A stretch of DNA of 64,000 nucleotides from an uncultured Bacteroidia bacterium (lineage in GTDB: Bacteria > Bacteroidota > Bacteroidia > Bacteroidales > F082): positions 1 to 64,000 of the forward strand of contig CADCIH010000012.1 of NCBI GenBank assembly GCA_902801465.1, read 5' to 3'. The translations under genes and the position numbers were made by a program. Below, one piece after another: positions 15,912 to 23,684 of the stretch (the stretch's first letter is position 1; every line of letters starts with the position of its first letter). Below the pieces are notes generated by a model. It worked only from the letters and a program-made list of their open reading frames with translations. It did not search any database and had not been told where the DNA came from.

Positions 15912-17387
15912 TTATTTGATGATGATTACTTCAGGTTGTAGATCTCCATAGCGTTTCGGCATCATTCCAATGCTGGAGCCGATGTAGGTAGGGTCGCAAA
16001 ACAAATAGCGCTTGCCATTCATCTCGAAATAGGCACCATTCACGATTTCAGGCAAGGCTATGGCAGTAGCCATGTGACCAGGATAGGCCAACAATACTGC
16101 ATCTATGCCCAAAAGCTCCTTGACAAGGATGCTATATAGTATGGCTCGATCTTCACAGTCATTATATGGGAACCAGAAAGACTCGTCGCCGAAGAACGGC
16201 CTCTCGTATCCAAACTGCTGGCCGTCGGACTGGTAGTCAAATGCCGTATGCATGAAGTTGAGGAGCATGTTGGCGGCATCGCTTATTGATTTTCCTTCCA
16301 AGGCTTTCCTCAAAATGGGATAAACCGCTTGTTTTGTGCGTTCGCTGAGGCCTGCATAGACGTAGTTTTCGTGGCTGCATTGCGGATAGCCGTCCAAGAA
16401 AGCCATAAGGTTCCTGTTTTGCCTGATTTGCACAGACATTTCAGGGTATTTTTCGGATTTGTAGGTTCTGCCCTCCGTCAGGTTTTCGGCAAGGATGGGC
16501 ATTTTGGGCCTTAGTGAAGGTATCCTCTCGTTAGGGAAAGCCTCTTGAAAGATGAGACAGCCCTTTTCAGATTGATTTTCTGTAATGTCGTAAAAAGCCT
16601 CACCATCGCGCCTATAAAAAGACATGCCATAAACCGTTCCGTCGAAAGGGACCAAGACGACCAAGCTTTTTTCAGTACGACCGATACGCGCCTTGAAGCC
16701 TGTTTGGGTGAGCAAATACATCTGCATAAGCGTAGCTTCGTTGCTGCCTTTGCCATAATAGGCATCGCCGATGGCCTTGAACAGCTTGATGGCCGCCCAA
16801 TCGCACAGGTTCATCTCTTCGATGAGCCTATAACAGTCGGCCACGAGTGCATCGCTGGCTTCGCCCGACAACTGTTGCCACACGGCAGCCACACTCTTTT
16901 CGTCGATCTTGTTCAATTTGAAATCCAGACGATGGTCTAAACGCACCTTACACGATGTGCCGTAAAAGCTAAACCCGAACCAATTGCCTTGTGGCTCATG
17001 GGGCTGGACAGGAACAGGTTGAGGTTTAGGACGTGGTTTGTTTGGTTCTACGGGTATTGGGGTAATCGTACCTCCTGGGATAATAGGTATATTGGGAATG
17101 GTTGGCTCGTTGTCGCTCACCAGTGGCGAAACAGGGTCTGGCTCTGCGGGATTGGGCATGGGAGGCTCCATGCCGACGCGTTGCCAAGCCTCAGCCATCT
17201 TGGCGGCAAACTGCGCGTTGGCCTGCCGGCGGAAGGCATCAAAGTCGTTTTCCTTCTGCTGTTGGTATTGGTTGAAGCCCTGCTGCCGCGCCTTCAGATA
17301 GTCTTCGAAGGTTGGGCGGTCGTCTTGGGCGCTGAGGTTGACTGCTGCGGCCATGAGTGCCACGATGAGTATGGTTTTCTTTTTCAT
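15912..17387 (-). CDS. Secreted transglutaminase-like protein
   Basis: A 491-residue protein. A signal peptide (to LSAQ, ~20) is followed by a Gln-rich coiled segment (~25-70), a Pro-rich linker (~75-135) and a transglutaminase-like papain-fold core (~330-490). The apparent triad is Cys in NDCEDRA, His in YPGHMATA and Asp in FCDPTY. It may cut or crosslink peptides in the periplasm or cell surface; the substrate is unknown. It lies inside the CsgG/LPP20 cassette and is separated from the upstream gene by 148 bp containing a GC-rich inverted repeat (GGGGCTTGCCCC). Confidence 0.75.
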   Translation of the reverse strand: MKKKTILIVALMAAAVNLSAQDDRPTFEDYLKARQQGFNQYQQQKENDFDAFRRQANAQFAAKMAEAWQRVGMEPPMPNPAEPDPVSPLVSDNEPTIPNIPIIPGGTITPIPVEPNKPRPKPQPVPVQPHEPQGNWFGFSFYGTSCKVRLDHRLDFKLNKIDEKSVAAVWQQLSGEASDALVADCYRLIEEMNLCDWAAIKLFKAIGDAYYGKGSNEATLMQMYLLTQTGFKARIGRTEKSLVVLVPFDGTVYGMSFYRRDGEAFYDITENQSEKGCLIFQEAFPNERIPSLRPKMPILAENLTEGRTYKSEKYPEMSVQIRQNRNLMAFLDGYPQCSHENYVYAGLSERTKQAVYPILRKALEGKSISDAANMLLNFMHTAFDYQSDGQQFGYERPFFGDESFWFPYNDCEDRAILYSILVKELLGIDAVLLAYPGHMATAIALPEIVNGAYFEMNGKRYLFCDPTYIGSSIGMMPKRYGDLQPEVIIIK

Positions 17388-17535
17388 TTTTCTTTTGTTT
17401 TGATGCAGAGACTCACGTCGCCTGCTTATTGTTCTGTCGCCCCTCCGCTGCCTTCGCTCGTCCCTCGCTTCGGCTACTCCGGGGCTTGCCCCTTTGAGCT
17501 TAAGTTGAATGGAATGAATGTGCCAGAGTTAATAC

Positions 17536-18771
17536 TCAGGGAACGAGGACCACGCGAAAGCCGAAGTAGCTGCCACGGTTGTCGGGGCCACTGAAGTTGC
17601 GATCCGCAACACGGCAGCACGAGGCATTGCCGTACCAGCTTCCGCCACGAAGCAAGCGGGCCTGACCCGTTGTTGCTCCCTTAGGGTTGTTGGTATCATA
17701 CGAAACATAGTTGCCGTACCAGTCTTCGCACCATTCCCAAACATTGCCACTCATATCATAAATGCCTAATGCGTTGGCTTGTTTGGTGCCACACGGATGA
17801 GTAGAATAGTTACTATTGTCACTATACCATGCCACATTTCCAAGATAGTTGCTTCCACTGTATTTTGTGCCCTCGTTTTTCTTTCCGCCTCGTGCGGCAT
17901 ATTCCCATTCGGCTTCGGTGGGCAAACGATAGGTTTTCCCCGTCTGCTGGCTCAGTCTGCGGCAAAACTCCTTGGCTTCTTCCCAACTTACATAGTGCAT
18001 AGGATAGTCGACGCCCGTTCCCCGCATAGGCCAATTCGGGTTCGCCTTGTTCTTTTGCTGGTAGACAGAGGTCCCCATCACTTTTTCCCATTGGCTTTGG
18101 GTCACTTCGAGCATACCCATATAAAAGGAGTTTACCGTAACATAGCGGGAGGGGCTTTCGTCGCTTTCGCAATCGCTGCCCTGCTCTGAGGTGCAACCCA
18201 TGGTGAAGGAACCGCCTTCCACAAAAATCATCCGCATATTGAGGCCAAAAGCAGTTTCGGAGAAGTCTTGGTTGCGCAAGGCGGGACGGCCTCCTCCACT
18301 ATTGCCAGAAACGCTTCCACCAAAAAGCTGGGATCCCAACTCATTGCTGGCCTTGTAGATTGCCTGCCCAGAGGCATCGCAGAAGGTGTTTGCCGCATTG
18401 CCATACTGCCCGGTCTCCACATCGAGGAGCTTGGCAAGGATGAAAAAGCCATCGCCATCAGAGCTGGCCTCGGTAACAAGCACATACTGCACCCCCGCCA
18501 TCTCACCCAAGCGCCGGATGTCGGCATCTTTTACCGCACCCGAGCGCTGGAAGTTTTGTTCCTTCATAATCATATCGAAAGCGGCTCGGTCATAGCCTTC
18601 ATAGCCTGGCGCATTGGCCACGGCCACCTCCATGCCGCCACGCACCATATTGCTTTGAAAAGCAGAAACGCCTTCGATGTTCTTGGTCTCCATGACGGCA
18701 ACTTTTTTGGTTTGGGCTGAAAGTGCCAGCACCGAAGCCAAACATATTACTATTAAAACAATTTTTCTCAT
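17536..18771 (-). CDS. Secreted CsgG/LpoB-like protein with FGE-sulfatase (SUMF1) fold C-terminal domain
   Basis: A 411-residue protein. A signal peptide (to SAQ, ~20) is followed by a CsgG/LpoB-like domain (~21-150; TKKVAVMETK, RGGMEVAVAN, QNFQRSGAVKDADIRRLGEM, KLLDVETGQ). The C-terminal ~180-411 is a formylglycine-generating-enzyme fold: MIFVEGGSFTMG, MLEVTQSQWEKVMG, YPMHYVSWEEAKEFCRRLS, YRLPTEAEWEYAARGG, LGIYDMSGNVWEWCEDWYG, LLRGGSWYG and GFRVVLVP. The paired copper-binding cysteines of true FGE are not both evident, so it is more likely a binding domain than an active oxidase. Its N-terminal half is a close paralogue of the 14252-15325 product. Confidence 0.85.
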   Translation of the reverse strand: MRKIVLIVICLASVLALSAQTKKVAVMETKNIEGVSAFQSNMVRGGMEVAVANAPGYEGYDRAAFDMIMKEQNFQRSGAVKDADIRRLGEMAGVQYVLVTEASSDGDGFFILAKLLDVETGQYGNAANTFCDASGQAIYKASNELGSQLFGGSVSGNSGGGRPALRNQDFSETAFGLNMRMIFVEGGSFTMGCTSEQGSDCESDESPSRYVTVNSFYMGMLEVTQSQWEKVMGTSVYQQKNKANPNWPMRGTGVDYPMHYVSWEEAKEFCRRLSQQTGKTYRLPTEAEWEYAARGGKKNEGTKYSGSNYLGNVAWYSDNSNYSTHPCGTKQANALGIYDMSGNVWEWCEDWYGNYVSYDTNNPKGATTGQARLLRGGSWYGNASCCRVADRNFSGPDNRGSYFGFRVVLVP

Positions 18772-18790
18772 TTTCTCTAGTTTTGTTATT

Positions 18791-20578
18791 TCACTTTACG
18801 TCTGCGATTAACCGAGCAAGACTTGCGATAGCTTCTTGATTGTTTTGTTCAGCCGCTTTTTTATACCAATATTTAGCTTTTTCAATATCTATTTCTTTCA
18901 CGCCCTTCCCTTTTTCATAACAATAACCTAATCTGCATTGAGCCAAATCAAATCCGTATTGTGCCGCAATTGAATAATAACCTACTGCTGTCGAAGCACT
19001 TCCAAATCCAATTTCCCCATTCTCATACATTAGTCCAATTCTATACATTGTACTCCTATATAATTCGAAATCCTCTTTTCTTTCAGATGCCTTATTATAC
19101 CAATGAAAAGCTTGAATATAATCCTGATCACACCCTTTTCCATGATAATAGCAATCTCCTAAAGCGACTTGTGAATAAACACAACCTTGTTCAGCTGATT
19201 TCTTAAACCATTCAAACGCCTTTTGTTCATCTTTCTCAACAGCAACACCCTTTTCATAGTAGATACCTAGATTATGCTGAGCTTGTTCATAACCTTGTTC
19301 GGCAGCTTTCTGATACCATTCAAATGCCTTTTTTTCATCTTTCTTAACAGCATAACCATTTTCATAGCATACGGCAAGATTATGCTGAGCATGTGCGACT
19401 CCTTTTTCCGCCGCTATTTTGTAACACACAAATGCGTATAATTCATTGTTATCTACACCGATACCAAAAAAATAGCATACGCCAAGAGAGTGTTGTGCAT
19501 CAGCGAAACCTTGTTCAGCAGATTTCTTATACCACTCAAATGCTCTTTTCTCATCTTTCTCAACCCCAATACCATATCTATAACACTGGCCCAGGAAATA
19601 CTGTGCCTCGGCACACCCCTGTTCGGCTGCTTTTTTACACCATTCAAAGGCTTTCTTTTCATCTTTCTCAATAACTTCCCCTTTTAGATAGAAAACGCCA
19701 AGAGCTAACTGCGCCCCGTCATACCCCTGTTCTGCGGATTTCTTGCACCATTCAAAAGCTATTTTCTCATCTTTTTCAACACCTACACCATTAGCATAAC
19801 ATGAGCCAGTATTATATTGTGCTTGAGCTAGCCCCTGTCTCGCAGATTTCAAATACCAATAAAATGCTTTGTTGAATTGTTGGTGCTCAAAATAATAGTA
19901 ATCTCCCAAGGCTAATTGCGCATTTGGATTCCCAATTGCTGCACGTAATCTAGTGAATACGTTGTCATAAAATCTGTGCTCTGCATCCCATAATAAGTGC
20001 ATCATCTCTGCATAATCAAGAATTTCAAGATCAGAAAAACGCAAAGCGACTATCTGGCCCAATAATTCATAAATATCAGAATATAAAGGTATTATAACCT
20101 CCATAATACTCCTCATCTCTATAGAGTTCTCTTCAGAAACAAGACGCTCAATATCATTTACTAAATCACATCCTAATGCAGAAACAACCGTTTCAACATC
20201 TCTAAGACAAAACAAATACTCTTGAACAATTGACTCCATCTTTTCAGATAATTCATTTTGTCTGGATGACAGCAATAACATCTTTAATCTATTCCATTTA
20301 GCATTGACATCTCTGACTATTGATTGTAATTGATTTTGGATAGCAATCAAGCCATTACTATCCACTTCCTTTTTATTAATAATTGCGATAGCATTATTAA
20401 GAACAGCATTGATTTCACCAACGCTAATGGAATCACACAATTCAATACAAGATTGCTTGAGTATTTCATTTTGCTTTTGTCTATGCCACAAAACACTCAA
20501 AAGAGCTACAATAGCCCCAATTACAGCAGCAATTATACTTACTATTGTCCAAACCAATCCATTTACAACAATTAACAT
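18791..20578 (-). CDS. Membrane-anchored Sel1-repeat protein
   Basis: A 595-residue protein from the ATG at 20578. One N-terminal transmembrane helix (~3-25) and a helical coiled region (~30-200) are followed by about ten Sel1-like repeats of ~36 residues (pattern AFEWYKKSAEQG-A-AQ--LG-CY--G-GVEKDEK). Sel1/SLR proteins are alpha-solenoid scaffolds that hold protein complexes. The gene is visibly more A+T-rich than its neighbours, which suggests separate acquisition. It interrupts the CsgG/LPP20 cassette, 19 bp upstream of the FGE-fold gene and 69 bp downstream of the next CsgG-like gene. Confidence 0.85.
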   Translation of the reverse strand: MLIVVNGLVWTIVSIIAAVIGAIVALLSVLWHRQKQNEILKQSCIELCDSISVGEINAVLNNAIAIINKKEVDSNGLIAIQNQLQSIVRDVNAKWNRLKMLLLSSRQNELSEKMESIVQEYLFCLRDVETVVSALGCDLVNDIERLVSEENSIEMRSIMEVIIPLYSDIYELLGQIVALRFSDLEILDYAEMMHLLWDAEHRFYDNVFTRLRAAIGNPNAQLALGDYYYFEHQQFNKAFYWYLKSARQGLAQAQYNTGSCYANGVGVEKDEKIAFEWCKKSAEQGYDGAQLALGVFYLKGEVIEKDEKKAFEWCKKAAEQGCAEAQYFLGQCYRYGIGVEKDEKRAFEWYKKSAEQGFADAQHSLGVCYFFGIGVDNNELYAFVCYKIAAEKGVAHAQHNLAVCYENGYAVKKDEKKAFEWYQKAAEQGYEQAQHNLGIYYEKGVAVEKDEQKAFEWFKKSAEQGCVYSQVALGDCYYHGKGCDQDYIQAFHWYNKASERKEDFELYRSTMYRIGLMYENGEIGFGSASTAVGYYSIAAQYGFDLAQCRLGYCYEKGKGVKEIDIEKAKYWYKKAAEQNNQEAIASLARLIADVK

Positions 20579-20647
20579 ATAAAATTGATAAACACTTCTA
20601 ATCAACAAATAACTATTGCAACAGCTTATCCTACTCTCTATATTTAA

Positions 20648-21523
20648 TTACAAATCATGAACTAGAATCAAAAATCCTCTCTCATATTCACACTTAATTT
20701 TGTCTCCAGACTTTTCCCAGAATTCTGTATATCTATTATAAATACCCCATGAACCAGGTAAAGTAAGCCTATAACCATCACTTTTCCATCGTTCTAATGT
20801 GAATTTAATTGTGATTAATTCAGATCGCGTAGGTATTCTCCAACCAGAAGCGTTTCCAAATCTTGCAGATTGCGCAGTCTCCATTGCTTCCCTCTTACTA
20901 CACATCGGATGAGATGTAGTCACCCACAAATCTCCAATTCTGACATATCCATTTATTAATGCAGACTCCAACATCGCTTCTGTTTCTTTCCGTTCTTTTT
21001 CTCTTTTTGCATTCTCTTCTTCTTGTTTTCGCTGCCTTTCAGCCTCCTTAGCCGCCTTTTCTTGGACGGTCTCTGCTGTCAAGTCTTTGGCCAATTTAGA
21101 GCACACGGATTTCATTTCATCCATATTGCTTAATGCACTATTCATGTTTGATGTGTTAAGAATTTCAGCGGTTTCTACATCAATCAATCTGGCTGAAACA
21201 TAATTCTCTCCAAACACCTCCGTTATTTCGGCAACACATACCAACTGCACACCGAATTGTTTTCCCAAACGGGATAGCTCATTGTCATCAACGGCACCCG
21301 TCCTTTGGTAACCTTGTTCCTTGCTAAGTTCTGAGAGGAAACTTGTAGTTCTTTCTATGGCGATATATTTCCCATCATTTGCAAAAGACGATACCAATTG
21401 GTCTCCTAACACTTTGGTTATTCCCGATTGTTGTCCTGTAACATAAACTGCGACTTTCTTTTGTTGTGCCATTGAAGTCATTGACAACACGAGCAATAAA
21501 AGGATAAACACTTTAGTTTTCAT
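20648..21523 (-). CDS. Secreted CsgG/LpoB-like protein with coiled coil and FISUMP-like tail
   Basis: A 291-residue protein. Signal peptide to MAQ (~20); CsgG/LpoB-like domain ~21-150 (KKVAVYVTGQ, GYQRTGAVDDNELSRLGKQFG, ARLIDVETAEIL), more divergent than the other two paralogues. A strongly charged coiled coil follows (~150-190, alternating Glu/Lys/Arg), then a ~100-residue C-terminal domain (IGDLWVTTSHPM, GWRIPTRSEL) reminiscent of FISUMP/DUF1566 modules. It starts 20 bp after the upstream gene. Confidence 0.72.
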   Translation of the reverse strand: MKTKVFILLLLVLSMTSMAQQKKVAVYVTGQQSGITKVLGDQLVSSFANDGKYIAIERTTSFLSELSKEQGYQRTGAVDDNELSRLGKQFGVQLVCVAEITEVFGENYVSARLIDVETAEILNTSNMNSALSNMDEMKSVCSKLAKDLTAETVQEKAAKEAERQRKQEEENAKREKERKETEAMLESALINGYVRIGDLWVTTSHPMCSKREAMETAQSARFGNASGWRIPTRSELITIKFTLERWKSDGYRLTLPGSWGIYNRYTEFWEKSGDKIKCEYERGFLILVHDL

Positions 21524-21543
21524 TGTTGTAATTGCTTAATTTG

Positions 21544-22572
21544 TTACAATTTAATATTCTCTTTCAATAAGTTACTGATTTCCTTGCTCACCTTTTTGTA
21601 GCCATCGCGGGCAGCCTCTTCGAAACCGAAGGTATGTGAGCCTTTCACCGAGATTTCATCCTCGAAAATGCGCTGGCCGGTAGCGTTTTTGTCGATGGCG
21701 ACGGCGGCATCCACATAACTGAAATAAGCCGAGCCACCGGCAGTGTTCATTCTGTTGTACTCACGCGCCGAGGCATCTATTTGGATGATGTAGTCGGCAA
21801 CGGTAGGATCGTCCACGAAGTTGCATCCCGAGGCCGACAGTTCGCCTTTCACTTCGTTTTGTAGTTTGACGTACTTTTTCCCGAAAATGTCGGCATTGCA
21901 CACCACGCAATACGTGGTGCCGTGCTCCAGTTCTGCCAATTTCGCTTTCACAATCTGCTCCAAGCGGTTCATCTCATCCAACAATGGTTGCAATTGATAT
22001 TGGGACATTCCAAACACGTTGATCCAAAAGAACGACTTACCAGCTCCGTCAAACTGAGGCTGCACGTTTTGTAGTTCCGTCTTGGCTTTCGTCTTGAAGC
22101 CCGTACTGATGTAATTATCGGCAATGCGCAAAGCGTTGTTGATTTTGCTGATGCGCATTTGGATGTCGTTCTTGTAATAGTTACATGCAGCCTCCTTATT
22201 AATATATACGATAGCATACCATTTTTCGGATGCAGGGTCGAAATGTGTCCGTGTTTCGGCAAGCTGCATGTCAACATCGGTGGAAACATTACGCATCGAA
22301 GTGTAGAGAATGCTGGAACGCCCGTCTACGACATTCTTGTCCATTTGGCTCACCTCGGCTACCCGCACTTGGATCTGCTTGGAGAGATTGGTGCGAGCCA
22401 AGTCCAAGAGGTCATTCTTGAACTTGGCTTCACTCAGGTTTTGGCTGTTGCTTCCATGTTCGATATCATGGAAATAGGCATCGGTGGTGTAGCGCATCCA
22501 TTCTGAAGGATAATTCTGAGCCTTAAGTTGTAGGGATGCAAGCAACAGTAATACAATTAATAATCGGTTCAT
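21544..22572 (-). CDS. Secreted LPP20/FlgT-like protein
   Basis: A 342-residue protein with a signal peptide to LKAQ (~19). The N-terminal half (ARTNLSKQIQVRVAEVSQMD, AETRTHFDPASEKWYAIVYINKE) fits an LPP20/FlgT-N-like domain. A helical segment follows, then a C-terminal domain with VVCNADIFGKKYVKLQNEVKG and ISVKGSHTFGFEEAARDGYKK that may bind other envelope proteins. It starts 2 bp after the lipoprotein gene, so the two are cotranscribed. No enzymatic motif is seen. Confidence 0.65.
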   Translation of the reverse strand: MNRLLIVLLLLASLQLKAQNYPSEWMRYTTDAYFHDIEHGSNSQNLSEAKFKNDLLDLARTNLSKQIQVRVAEVSQMDKNVVDGRSSILYTSMRNVSTDVDMQLAETRTHFDPASEKWYAIVYINKEAACNYYKNDIQMRISKINNALRIADNYISTGFKTKAKTELQNVQPQFDGAGKSFFWINVFGMSQYQLQPLLDEMNRLEQIVKAKLAELEHGTTYCVVCNADIFGKKYVKLQNEVKGELSASGCNFVDDPTVADYIIQIDASAREYNRMNTAGGSAYFSYVDAAVAIDKNATGQRIFEDEISVKGSHTFGFEEAARDGYKKVSKEISNLLKENIKL

Positions 22573-22574
22573 CT

Positions 22575-23201
22575 TCAGTTGCCTTTAGCAGCATTCATGA
22601 TGGATTTGTTTGTTTCGATGAACTTTTCGAGGTCATCACCGCTGAGATTAGAGGGTTTAAAATTGCCTGCTGAGTTAAGCAGTTGCTGAAAACGCTCGCC
22701 CTTGATGCCCACTTTGGCGGTGACAGTGTACATCTTCGTTGAAGGGCTGTACTCGATTTTAGTGTCGCCAATCGGTTCGCAAGCGTTCTGGATGGTTGCA
22801 CTCACCTGTTTCCAGTGTGAGGTGAGTGCTTTTTGCACATCGCCGTTGTTGGCTACAGTTCCTCGCTCCGACTCGGCCAGTACTGCATTTTCAATGATGC
22901 GTGAAATGGTGGCTCGGGCTTCCAACTCAGCCATTTCGATTGCGGTCTGTTTGTCGTTGGCTTTGCCAATCCCAGCATACCATTTGTATGGCACTTTCAC
23001 CATCTTGGTGCCATCATCGTTGAGTGCTTCCACCATTTCAATGCCATAAAGTTTGGTGGTTTCCACAACTACCTTTTCTCCTTCGAGACTTCTTTCTTTG
23101 TCGATTCTCGATTCAACAACTGTGCTTTTTTGGCTGCCGCAAGAAGCCAGCATAAAAATGGCGGCAAAAGCTAATCCGCTCAATAGAACACTTTTTTTCA
23201 T
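22575..23201 (-). CDS. LPP20-like lipoprotein
   Basis: A 208-residue lipoprotein with lipobox LASC (~residue 21) followed by GSQKS. The LPP20-like domain runs ~50-200 (YGIEMVEALNDDGTK, WYAGIGKANDKQTAIEMAEL, ARATISRIIENAVLAESER, YTVTAKVGIKGERFQQLL). It is a paralogue of 15339-15905. It is the first gene of the cassette; the structured RNA region lies about 110 bp upstream. Confidence 0.78.
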   Translation of the reverse strand: MKKSVLLSGLAFAAIFMLASCGSQKSTVVESRIDKERSLEGEKVVVETTKLYGIEMVEALNDDGTKMVKVPYKWYAGIGKANDKQTAIEMAELEARATISRIIENAVLAESERGTVANNGDVQKALTSHWKQVSATIQNACEPIGDTKIEYSPSTKMYTVTAKVGIKGERFQQLLNSAGNFKPSNLSGDDLEKFIETNKSIMNAAKGN

Positions 23202-23310
23202 AATAGATTAAATCTGATTTTAGTATTTATAATATTGATAATCAATATTTTTTTCATTTTTCCGTCAAATACCCAAACCCGGAATGAAACATTTCCATTT
23301 TTTTTGCTAC

Positions 23311-23559
23311 ATACAAAAAGAAAGCGGGGTATCTTTCGTCTGTTTGAATGTGGCTTAAGGTCCTGAGAAACCCGTGTAACACAACAAACAGATGGGATAC
23401 CCACGCTTTAGTACGCGAGCATCTACCTCTGCCATGTTTTCGTGTTACACTTATAGAATTTCTCAGGTTCTAAGCCACCAAAACAAAGCTCGGCAAACGC
23501 CTTCTTTCAATATGTATGTCTCCTCCTTAACAACCATAAAAGGTTGCAATCCGGAATTA
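23311..23559 (-). ncRNA. Candidate structured RNA (small RNA or leader) with competing pairings
   Basis: Read on the minus strand, 23478 to 23350 forms a long hairpin with three helices: TAAGCCAC/GTGGCTTA (8 bp; 23471-23478 with 23350-23357), TTTCTCAGG/CCTGAGAAA (9 bp; 23459-23467 with 23362-23370) and GTGTTACAC/GTGTAACAC (9 bp; 23442-23450 with 23374-23382). The loop part 23385-23409 is also complementary to the tail 23321-23346, giving a nested A-B-A'-B' layout. A -7 element lies at the 5' side and a short hairpin plus T run (from ~23320 downward) at the 3' side, implying a ~250-nt transcript. A 6S-like RNA or an attenuator for the downstream cassette are both possible; the family is not identified. 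Confidence 0.6.
23463..23510 (-). CDS. Possible 15-residue leader peptide
   Basis: A TTG-started frame reading MKEGVCRALFWWLRT and then stop. It is preceded 10 bases upstream by AAGGAGGA (23521-23528), a strong Shine-Dalgarno-like sequence that is unusual in this phylum. The frame ends inside the first arm of the structured RNA. It may be chance; included because its position would suit an attenuator. Confidence 0.2.
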   Translation of the reverse strand: MKEGVCRALFWWLRT

Positions 23560-23565
23560 ACGATG

Positions 23566-23573
23566 CAAATATA
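23566..23573 (-). promoter_or_regulatory. Promoter -7 element for the structured RNA
   Basis: Minus strand TATATTTG, a full match to TAnnTTTG. Transcription would start near 23559. No good -33 TTTG is visible. Confidence 0.5.
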
Positions 23574-23684
23574 AATAAAAAAAGCTAATAATAAAAGTGC
23601 GTTTTTAAAAATCTAAGACATGGATTGTCTTAAAAATGAAAAACAAAAGGAAAGGAGCGAAATCATCATTGGCGGTGGTGGATC

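Noticed and set aside
17536-18771. Active formylglycine-generating enzyme
   Set aside because: The fold motifs are present but the two copper-binding cysteines are not both in place, and there is no sulfatase gene nearby; a binding role is more likely.
23311-23559. Firm assignment as 6S RNA, tmRNA, RNase P RNA or SRP RNA
   Set aside because: The long hairpin shape recalls 6S, but the hallmark conserved sequences of tmRNA, RNase P and SRP are absent and 6S cannot be confirmed without a covariance model.
23392-23574. 60-codon plus-strand frame in the structured RNA region
   Set aside because: It lies entirely within the paired RNA segment, has no domain, and its low-complexity composition is explained by the RNA arms.
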